Source of the DNA: Bryobacterales bacterium
GTDB taxonomy: Bacteria; Acidobacteriota; Terriglobia; Bryobacterales; Bryobacteraceae
Assembly (NCBI GenBank): GCA_003169195.1
Contig: PMQB01000643.1
Location: 1 to 32,349 of the forward strand
Reading direction: 5' to 3'
Length of the DNA: 32,349 nt
Below, one piece after another: positions 27,083 to 32,349 of this stretch (within the stretch, counting starts at the first letter, position 1; every line of letters starts with the position of its first letter). The notes under the pieces were generated by a model. That model was not told the origin of the DNA. It saw only the letters and a list, made by a program, of their open reading frames with translations, and searched no databases. Made by a program: the position numbers and the translations under genes.

Positions 27083-27790
27083 CTAGGCGGCCGCTTTCTC
27101 ATCGCGGAAGAGCAGGTTACATCCGGTTATTTTGTAGAGGGCGTATCCTTGATCTTGCAAGTAGGCTGTCATTCGGCTGCGGCTTTCGGGCGACAAAAAT
27201 TCGGCAATGATGTAGAGCGGTCTGTGTTTTGTCCAGTTGTTCCCTTGGAGGACGATTTCATCCCATCCTTCGCAATCTATGCTCAGTAATGCGAACTGTG
27301 ACCTATCGGCCAGACAAACGCTATCAAGGACGCGATTCAAGGTGGTAATGGGTATGTATCGACTGCTTTGTGTACCGGAGGTATCCAGGAAGCCGTCTGA
27401 GGAAAAGCTGGAAAGGCCATGGTATTTGCTCACTTTCAGACACTGGAGATCGTCTGAAGAGCCAAGTCCCATGCAAAGGCAGACGTCTTGAGGCCTAAAC
27501 TTTTCATAGACGCGGCACATGCGGGGATTCGGTTCAATGGCGATGCCCCTCATTCCGGATTTGTAGAGTTTGAAGGTATTGGAGAGCTTTGAGGGGTGAT
27601 TCGCACCTACGTCCACGTAAAAACCGCTAGCGAGGAACGGCTTTAGTTGGTCTAACATCAAGTTATCTTCGCCGTGCTGGGCGAAGGATCTAGCCGGGGT
27701 GAGGTTGTAACGGATGAGATCCATTAACCCATCGCCGTACTGTTTTGCGAGAAAAAGCCCGTTGGGAATTGGAATTTGGTTTAGTTGCAT
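27083..27790 (-). CDS. FkbM-family SAM-dependent methyltransferase
   Basis: The conserved part starts with 'SFAQHGEDNLMLDQLKP', motif I 'FYVDVGANHPSKLSNTFKLY', motif II 'GIAIEPNPRM' and the FkbM hallmark 'LLSIDCEGWDEIVLQGN', then 'PLYIIAEFLSP'. I favour ATG 27790 (MQLNQIPIPNG, 235 residues). The track start at 27880 would overlap the Tyr-rich tail of the Wzc-like gene by 53 bases, and neither start has a clear ribosome site. The expected role is sugar O-methylation. The Q-x-G-E-D-x2 opening marks the subgroup in which the methyl acceptor is often a glycan. It lies between the Wzc-like and GH16-like genes in one direction. Confidence 0.85.
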   Translation of the reverse strand: MQLNQIPIPNGLFLAKQYGDGLMDLIRYNLTPARSFAQHGEDNLMLDQLKPFLASGFYVDVGANHPSKLSNTFKLYKSGMRGIAIEPNPRMCRVYEKFRPQDVCLCMGLGSSDDLQCLKVSKYHGLSSFSSDGFLDTSGTQSSRYIPITTLNRVLDSVCLADRSQFALLSIDCEGWDEIVLQGNNWTKHRPLYIIAEFLSPESRSRMTAYLQDQGYALYKITGCNLLFRDEKAAA

Positions 27791-27827
27791 GCGCTTGGCG
27801 CTGATGTTTATGACTTTGTCTTCGGGA

Positions 27828-29666
27828 TTAGCCGTTATGGTCGCCCGGTCGAGAGTAGCGATTGTGGTAGCCGGAGCCATAATAAGGCGTTCGATAATAA
27901 CCGTTTGGTGATCGTTTAGGGTCCCAATCGTTTAGAACTGTTCCCAAGAGGCGAGTATTGTCTTCTTCAAAACGCTCCTTGGCCGCCAGTAACAGATCGC
28001 GCGTTGTCTTACCGACGCGGGCGACCAAGACGACAGCATCGGCTAAGCGGCCCGTCACGCGGGCATCAGTCATTTGCAACATCGGAGGGGTATCAATCAG
28101 AATCATGTCGTAATCATCCCTGAGCCGATCGAGGAGCGCTTGAAGGTTGGGCGAGTAGAGTAAATGAGCGGCTGCTTCTGTGGGTGGTCCGGCCGGCAAA
28201 ACGTGAAGGCCGGGAGTTGTGGTTTCTTGGATCAGGCCAAGAACGTTCTCATCCGAGTATTCTTCCGAAAGGATGTCGGACAAACCGCGCTCGTTTCTGA
28301 GACTAAAGACGTCGTGCATTCGGGGGCGGCGCAGATCAGCGTCGATGATCAGGACCTTGCGGCGGATCTCGGCGGTAGCAATTGCTAGATTGCTAACGAC
28401 AGTTGTTTTGCCTTCAGCGGGGCTGGCGCTGGTGAAGACCAAAGTACGCGGACGGCTTCCGTTCTCACCCATGAAGAGGATGGAGGTGAGAGTCGAGCGG
28501 AATGCCTCAGCGATGCCACTTGAGCGGTGCTGAGAGGTAATCAGTTCGACTCCGCGAGAGGCGTTTCGGCGGGTCAGTTGACGATCACTCTTGGTGATTG
28601 GATTCGAATAGCCCGGTGGACCATAAAGGGCTTTTCCGGCAAAGGAGGCGCTTGGAATGGTGCCGAGTTCGGGGAGATTGAGCCAAAGTTTTATATCGCC
28701 CGGCTGCTGGAGGGCGCGGTCGGCGCGTTCTCGAATGGTGACAAAGGCGACGCTCAGGAGAAGTCCCGTTATCAAACCAACTGCCGAATTGAGGGGAAAG
28801 TTGGGAAAGATGGGCCTGTCAGGAGCGTCCGCTGCATCTACGATACGGACATTGCTGGGGCGCATTGCTGAAGCGACTGAGGCTTGCTTTGTCTGTTGGA
28901 GCATCGTGTCGTACAACTGGCGGTTACTGTCAACTTCACGTTTGAGGATGTTGTACTGAATCGCCTTCTCGCTTTGACCAGAGACTTCTCTGATTTGTTT
29001 AAGGTAAGCGGCACCAAGGAGTGTCTCGCTGCCGAGAGCTTGCCGGTAGTCGTTTTGTATGCGCTGTAGTACCTGTGCACGATCGTGTTCAAAAGATGAT
29101 TGAAGTGCATGGAGTTCTGCTTGAGCTTCCTGGAGCTTGTCGTATCCGGGATTGAAGACCGCGCTCAAAGATGCAACTTGGCGCCGGAGATCATTCAGCT
29201 TAAGATTCGTGGCCTGCAGTCCCGGATCACCCAACACATCGGCTAAAGAATCAGGGGGGCTTTTTTCGGAGAGGCGGTAGCGCGACTCTTTGGCAATTCG
29301 GTCGGCCGTGGCTACAGACAGCTGTTGCTGGATTTGCTGAAGTTTCTCTGTTGCCACGTTTGTGTTTTCGTCAGTAAAGATCAAACCTGACTGGCGCGCG
29401 TAAGCCTGAAGGGCATCTTCAGATGCCTGAAGCTTCGCCCTGGCATCGTCGATTTCATTTCGCAACCAGGCGCCAGTACGCTGCGTTGTGTCGTAACGGG
29501 CTTCGAGGTTCTGTTGGATGAATTCCTGAACGAGGGTATTGGCAAAATCGGCAGCGAATTGAGGATCGGTGGAATCGGCGGTTACTTCGAGTACGCGTGT
29601 CCGCGGAGTGCTATGAACTTTGAGGCTGCCTGCGGTTTTGGCAAATAAGGAGTGTCGTTGATCCAT
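27828..29666 (-). CDS. Wzc-like polysaccharide tyrosine autokinase, main part after an in-frame stop
   Basis: This 612-codon part of the chain-length/tyrosine-kinase protein opens in the Wzz periplasmic domain (VLEVTADSTDPQFAADFANTL, then long coiled coils). It continues with the Pro-rich segment and second membrane helix (RPIFPNFPLNSAVGLITGLLLSV). The cytoplasmic BY-kinase domain has Walker A 'SASPAEGKTTV', Walker A-prime 'VLIIDADLRRPRM' and Walker B 'DMILIDTPP'. The tail 'YYRTPYYGSGYHNRY' is the Tyr cluster that is autophosphorylated. It would control chain length and export together with the Wza-like protein. The ATG at 29666 is in the same frame as the upstream ORF 29718..30185, separated only by TAA and 17 further sense codons. 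This half alone lacks TM1, so function depends on readthrough, re-initiation or a sequence error. Confidence 0.92.
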   Translation of the reverse strand: MDQRHSLFAKTAGSLKVHSTPRTRVLEVTADSTDPQFAADFANTLVQEFIQQNLEARYDTTQRTGAWLRNEIDDARAKLQASEDALQAYARQSGLIFTDENTNVATEKLQQIQQQLSVATADRIAKESRYRLSEKSPPDSLADVLGDPGLQATNLKLNDLRRQVASLSAVFNPGYDKLQEAQAELHALQSSFEHDRAQVLQRIQNDYRQALGSETLLGAAYLKQIREVSGQSEKAIQYNILKREVDSNRQLYDTMLQQTKQASVASAMRPSNVRIVDAADAPDRPIFPNFPLNSAVGLITGLLLSVAFVTIRERADRALQQPGDIKLWLNLPELGTIPSASFAGKALYGPPGYSNPITKSDRQLTRRNASRGVELITSQHRSSGIAEAFRSTLTSILFMGENGSRPRTLVFTSASPAEGKTTVVSNLAIATAEIRRKVLIIDADLRRPRMHDVFSLRNERGLSDILSEEYSDENVLGLIQETTTPGLHVLPAGPPTEAAAHLLYSPNLQALLDRLRDDYDMILIDTPPMLQMTDARVTGRLADAVVLVARVGKTTRDLLLAAKERFEEDNTRLLGTVLNDWDPKRSPNGYYRTPYYGSGYHNRYSRPGDHNG

Positions 29667-29717
29667 CTGCGCAGGCTGCGGCAGGTGAAGCCAACTGCGC
29701 CATCCCGCTGCTGGGAG

Positions 29718-30185
29718 TTACGTTTTGTGAAGGGCTCCCGGGTCGGAGTTGGGGCAGAGCTTTCCGGCGACACGCTTCAACAGCGCGGCTCCTTGGAGGA
29801 GCCGAACCTGGGTTTCTTCTTCGGATGTGTCATAAGAATCCCCATTGGAACTGGTTGTTGGACTCGCCTGCTTCATGTTCATGAAGTCTTCATTGATGTT
29901 GAGCACTTCCAGAGTTGTGCGGGCCCGGTACACGGGTTTCATCGGGATTCCTGCTAGAAAGCCGAGGAGCAACCCACCCGCGCATGTGAGCACGATGTTT
30001 TTTTTGTTACGGCGGAGTATCCGTAAGTATTCGAGCAGACCTTCGGCGCCATCGTCGGCTTCTTCTTCGAAACCATATGGAGTTCGCGCGGTCAAAGCAG
30101 GCTGCGGCTGGGCCGTTTTTGATGCAATGGGATGTGGGACGATTGACGAGGCTTTGGCGGGTGAGGGATGAGAAGATCGGTCCAT
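29718..30185 (-). CDS. Wzc-like protein, N-terminal part ending at an in-frame TAA
   Basis: These 155 residues form the front of the same gene as 27828..29666. A Pro/Ala-rich cytoplasmic leader is followed by 'GAEGLLEYLRILRRNKKNI', TM1 'VLTCAGGLLLGFLAGI', and the start of the Wzz domain 'YRARTTLEVLNINEDFMNM' and 'EEETQVRLLQGAALLKRVAG'. TAA 29718-29720 ends it. The same frame continues as 'LPAAGWRSWLHLPQPAQ' into ATG 29666, and this bridge still looks like the normal family sequence. The intact product would be 785 residues, typical for a Wzc-type BY-kinase. A CAA-to-TAA change would explain the stop. The start follows the Wza-like gene by 19 bases. Confidence 0.88.
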   Translation of the reverse strand: MDRSSHPSPAKASSIVPHPIASKTAQPQPALTARTPYGFEEEADDGAEGLLEYLRILRRNKKNIVLTCAGGLLLGFLAGIPMKPVYRARTTLEVLNINEDFMNMKQASPTTSSNGDSYDTSEEETQVRLLQGAALLKRVAGKLCPNSDPGALHKT

Positions 30186-30204
30186 GTTTTAGCGGCCTAC
30201 TTAT

Positions 30205-31278
30205 TTAGAATTTTGTGCCGTAGAGGGCGAGGCCGGATGCCGCGTTTACAATCGCATCTACGGTGCGGAAGCCTACGCTCTTGGCGTCGCTGTTGGGAAT
30301 GAACAGGATGTCTTCCGGCTGTAGCGGAATGTCTGCGGTTTTGCCTGCCATCAGTTTCTTGATATTGACGGCGATTTCGGTGCGATTGGTACTTCCGGGC
30401 ACAGCTCTGAGTATTTTCGCCTTGTCACCGGCGGCTGTCTTGGGAAGGCCGCCTGCGAGAGAGACGACCTGAAGGGCAGATAATCGTTCGTTTTCGCCGA
30501 TGGGGAAACCACCTGGTTTGAGGACGTCGCCGACCGCGTAGACAAGGTCGGCTTTGGGAACGAAGATGGTGTCGCCAGGCATGATGGTAAAACTATCGGC
30601 ACCCGCTTGGGTAATTTCTTTGACGTGAACGATGGCGGTGCTGACTTTGCTGGTGGGGGCGACGGTGGCGTTGGGCCAGGGAATAAGTCCCCAGCGAGAT
30701 TCGCGGGTGATTTTGACGGTGGTACCCGCGTTGTCGGCTAGACCGCCGGAGAGGGAGAGGGCGTCGAAGAGATTGTTTTTGCCAATTAATTTGTGAACGC
30801 CTGGGGTTTTGACGGCGCCGAGGACGGAGATGGACTGGCTGGTGAATTCGGTGATGTTGACGACCACGTCGGGGTGTTTGAGGATGGGGCTGAGGTGTTC
30901 GCGGATGGAGTCTTCGAAGGCGTGTAGGGTGAGGCCAGAGGCGTGGATGCGGCCGACGAGGGGAAGCGAGACGTCGCCTTGGCCGTCGATGCGAAAGGTT
31001 TTGTTGGCGAATTGGTCTTGGAATTCGCCGACAATGACGGCGATTTGGTCGTAGGGGCCGAGGACGAAACCTGACGGCGGAGAGACAGCAGATTGCATGG
31101 ATGGACCTTGTAGTGGGGGAGCGGCGGCGACGCTGAGGTTGGTGAGGAGAAGCAGGGCGGTGGTCGTACCGCCAATGATTCCTGATTTGATGGTGCGAAC
31201 GAGAGCTCGGACGCCGAGTAGGAGTTCCGGCCAACTAGGGTCAGATTGGGCGTTGTGTGCAGGAGAGTGCGGTTTCAT
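30205..31278 (-). CDS. Wza-like polysaccharide export protein (Poly_export/SLBB)
   Basis: This 357-residue protein has an N-terminal signal (GTTTALLLLTNLSVAAA) without a lipobox Cys, unlike E. coli Wza. The Poly_export domain follows at about 70-150 ('VLGPYDQIAVIVGEFQD', 'FRIDGQGDVSLPLVGRIHASG', 'PDVVVNITEF'), and SLBB-type repeats lie at about 150-330 ('ISVLGAVKTPGVHKL', 'VYAVGDVLKPGGFPI'). It should build the periplasmic/outer-membrane export channel for the polymer and contact the Wzc-like protein. The ATG has AAGGA nine bases upstream. It follows the RHH regulator gene by 17 bases and precedes the Wzc-like gene by 19. The Arg/Pro-rich ORFs on other frames here are shadows. Confidence 0.93.
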   Translation of the reverse strand: MKPHSPAHNAQSDPSWPELLLGVRALVRTIKSGIIGGTTTALLLLTNLSVAAAPPLQGPSMQSAVSPPSGFVLGPYDQIAVIVGEFQDQFANKTFRIDGQGDVSLPLVGRIHASGLTLHAFEDSIREHLSPILKHPDVVVNITEFTSQSISVLGAVKTPGVHKLIGKNNLFDALSLSGGLADNAGTTVKITRESRWGLIPWPNATVAPTSKVSTAIVHVKEITQAGADSFTIMPGDTIFVPKADLVYAVGDVLKPGGFPIGENERLSALQVVSLAGGLPKTAAGDKAKILRAVPGSTNRTEIAVNIKKLMAGKTADIPLQPEDILFIPNSDAKSVGFRTVDAIVNAASGLALYGTKF

Positions 31279-31295
31279 GGGTCTTGTCCTTGAGC

Positions 31296-31562
31296 TTACT
31301 GCGTCATGATTTGTTTAATTTTTTCGTGGAGGTCTTTAACTTCGAGAGCGAGGAGGCGGAGGCGTGATTCGAGGTCGGATATGCGGGCGTCGAAAGATTC
31401 TGGGACGGCGCGGGAGGGGTCCTGGAGAAAGGCGTTGATCGCGAGGCGGGCCAATTCGGAGACGGAGCGAACGCCGGTGGTCGAGCAGAGTTGACGAAAT
31501 CTGAAGTATTCGTCATTGGAGAGACGGAAGCTCACCATGCGGGTGCGGGATTCAAGAGCCAT
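31296..31562 (-). CDS. Ribbon-helix-helix DNA-binding protein with C-terminal coiled coil
   Basis: I start this gene at ATG 31562 (MALESRTRMVSFRLSNDEY, 88 residues); the track adds 19 codons that run into the intergenic repeat. The front fits a ribbon-helix-helix (CopG/MetJ-like) fold: strand 'RMVSFRLS', helix 'NDEYFRFRQLCSTTG' and helix 'SVSELARLAINAFL'. The C-terminal 30 residues 'ARISDLESRLRLLALEV' and 'KDLHEKIKQIM' form a heptad coiled coil for oligomerisation. It is the first gene of the polysaccharide operon, 17 bases before the Wza-like gene, so an autoregulatory or operon-regulating role is likely but inferred. No operator was identified with confidence. Confidence 0.75.
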   Translation of the reverse strand: MALESRTRMVSFRLSNDEYFRFRQLCSTTGVRSVSELARLAINAFLQDPSRAVPESFDARISDLESRLRLLALEVKDLHEKIKQIMTQ

Positions 31563-31600
31563 ACAACTGGATTGGACACCGGGATAACGAATTAACGAGA

Positions 31601-31660
31601 GATGAACACGGATGAACACGGAGAAGACAAGAACGAACTAACCGCCGATGAACGCGGATG
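31601..31660 (+). repeat. Short intergenic repeat with 'gatgaacacg' units
   Basis: Two perfect tandem copies of gatgaacacg lie at 31601-31620. A related copy gatgaacgcg follows at 31647-31656 after 'gaagacaagaacgaactaaccgcc'. Repeats of this type (antisense reading RVHPCSSVFI) are, in my memory, scattered between genes of Acidobacteriota and some other soil bacteria, and are often mis-annotated as short proteins. The function is unknown. The ORFs 31552..32124 and 31592..32200 overlap it and are shadows. Confidence 0.6.
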
Positions 31661-31696
31661 GGGGCCGTAACAAAAAGAGAGAAACGTAACGGCCAA

Positions 31697-31717
31697 AGGG
31701 CGAAGCGCCTTCGCTTT
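31697..31717. repeat. Perfect small hairpin gcgaag-cgc-cttcgc
   Basis: This is a six-base perfect inverted repeat with a three-base loop (31700-31714), extendable by weaker pairs. It lies 65 bases beyond the stop of the HprK-like gene on that gene's strand. It has no clean T-run on the minus strand, so it is at best a weak terminator or part of an intergenic repeat. Confidence 0.3.
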
Positions 31718-31778
31718 CCCTGATGAAAACAAAGAACCCAGGAGGTGGAAGAGGCTGCGCCAGCAACTTTTGCCTTCC

Positions 31779-32349
31779 TTATTGGGAACAGAGGCAATGG
31801 ATGACGGGGACGGCGGAGGAGAGGTCGGAGTAAGTGAGCTGGTAGGTGGGGAGGGATTGGAGCCAGGATAGAAAAGCGGCGATGTGGGATTCGGTATGAG
31901 GCAGCCAGAAGCCGCTTTTTTGGAGCGCGTAGAGGGTCTCCAAAGTGTTGAGGGGTTCGAGATGAGTCTGTGCGTTGGGACGGTAGTTGGCAAAGACGAT
32001 GGCTCTGGGCAAGGCAGGTCCGCTCGGGTTGGGAGGAGGGAGAAAGCGGACGGGGTTGGAGCCATGGTGGTAGTGGGTGGGAGTGGCTGCGAGTTCGGGG
32101 AAATAGGGAGTGAGAATCGGCCAACTGCCTTCACGGAGCATGAGGGCGAAGGGGAGGGGGATGAGGTGGCCGGAGGATTGGTCGAGGGCGGCGGAGTCAT
32201 CGGAGAGGAGGTGGAGGCCGCTGTGGAGGAGGGCGGCGGTAAGGGTAGATTTGCCGGAGTTGGTGGCAGCGGGGAGGATGAGGGAGTGGCCGGTTTGAGG
32301 GGAGGCGACGGCAGCGGCGTGGAGAATGGCGAGCCACTGGGTGTTGGGG
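31779..32349 (-). CDS. HprK-like serine/ATP-binding kinase domain protein, partial (5' end outside the window)
   Basis: The open frame enters from the right edge and ends at TAA 31779-31781, about 190 codons seen. It reads 'WLAILHAAAVASPQTGHSL', then Walker A 'LPAATNSGKSTLTAALLHSG' and 'LHLLSDDSAALD', the P-loop and acidic motif of HPr kinase/phosphorylase-like proteins found beside PqqD-like and nucleotidyltransferase_5 genes. The track gives only the last 120 codons (31779..32141). The C-terminal part 'LREGSWPILTPYFPEL' continues the fold. The true substrate of these HprK relatives is unknown. The gene lies upstream of the RHH/polysaccharide operon on the same strand, across a 216-base spacer. 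The nucleotidyltransferase_5 gene at 12799..13902 may be a functional partner. Confidence 0.75.
   Translation of the reverse strand, partial: PNTQWLAILHAAAVASPQTGHSLILPAATNSGKSTLTAALLHSGLHLLSDDSAALDQSSGHLIPLPFALMLREGSWPILTPYFPELAATPTHYHHGSNPVRFLPPPNPSGPALPRAIVFANYRPNAQTHLEPLNTLETLYALQKSGFWLPHTESHIAAFLSWLQSLPTYQLTYSDLSSAVPVIHCLCSQ

Noticed and set aside
30593-31234. 213-codon Arg/Pro/His-rich minus-strand ORF
   Set aside because: Frame shadow of the GC-rich Wza-like gene; low-complexity translation.
31601-31660. Tandem units considered as a CRISPR array
   Set aside because: Units are only 10 bases, contiguous rather than spaced, and no cas genes are nearby.
31552-32200. Two long minus-strand ORFs (31552..32124 and 31592..32200)
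   Set aside because: Shadows of the HprK-like gene that run into the intergenic repeat; Ser/Pro-rich and motif-free.

Overview
The window (32.3 kb) looks like a chromosomal segment of a free-living, diderm (Gram-negative-type) bacterium. An outer-membrane TolC protein, an RND pump with a lipoprotein adaptor, and a Wza/Wzc/WbaP polysaccharide export set all require two membranes. Gene style and content fit an Acidobacteriota soil or peat organism best: many FkbM methyltransferases, a nucleotidyltransferase_5 plus HprK-like kinase pair near an exopolysaccharide locus, and short intergenic 'gatgaacacg' repeats. That taxonomic call is inference from gene content; no 16S or marker gene is present.

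Region 1 (1-2664, minus strand) is the front part of a giant serine/threonine kinase/AAA-ATPase signalling protein. The gene runs off the left edge and carries an internal deletion plus frameshift near base 837. Region 2 (2665-3790) is mostly non-coding; its right end holds a decayed OsmC-family gene.

Region 3 (3800-10454, plus strand) is a compact five-gene operon: ECF sigma factor, small zinc-type anti-sigma factor, TolC-like outer-membrane channel, periplasmic adaptor lipoprotein and RND inner-membrane permease. The layout suggests that an anti-sigma-controlled sigma factor drives a tripartite efflux pump.

Region 4 (about 10330-31562, all minus strand) is a large exopolysaccharide locus, read from right to left. 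It has a ribbon-helix-helix regulator, a Wza-like export protein, a Wzc-like chain-length/tyrosine kinase gene interrupted by one in-frame TAA, an FkbM methyltransferase, a secreted GH16-like glycanase, a Wzx flippase, a GT11-like glycosyltransferase, a Wzy/O-antigen-ligase-like polymerase, and further FkbM-type methyltransferases. These are followed by GT4 glycosyltransferases, a WbaP-like initiating sugar-phosphate transferase, a GDP-mannose 3,5-epimerase-like enzyme, a nucleotidyltransferase_5 protein, a VanZ-like membrane protein and a last GT4. Two small genes of unknown role, one secreted, close the block and meet the RND operon tail to tail. Together the genes would start, build, methylate, flip, polymerise and export a Wzx/Wzy-type polysaccharide that may contain L-galactose or L-gulose.

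Region 5 (31563-32349) has a short intergenic repeat and then the 3' part of an HprK-like serine kinase gene leaving the right edge.

No tRNA, rRNA, CRISPR array, insertion sequence or phage gene was recognised. Four genes look disrupted (kinase, OsmC, Wzc and perhaps the small secreted protein), so either several are decaying or the assembly has local errors. Raw reads over those points would decide.
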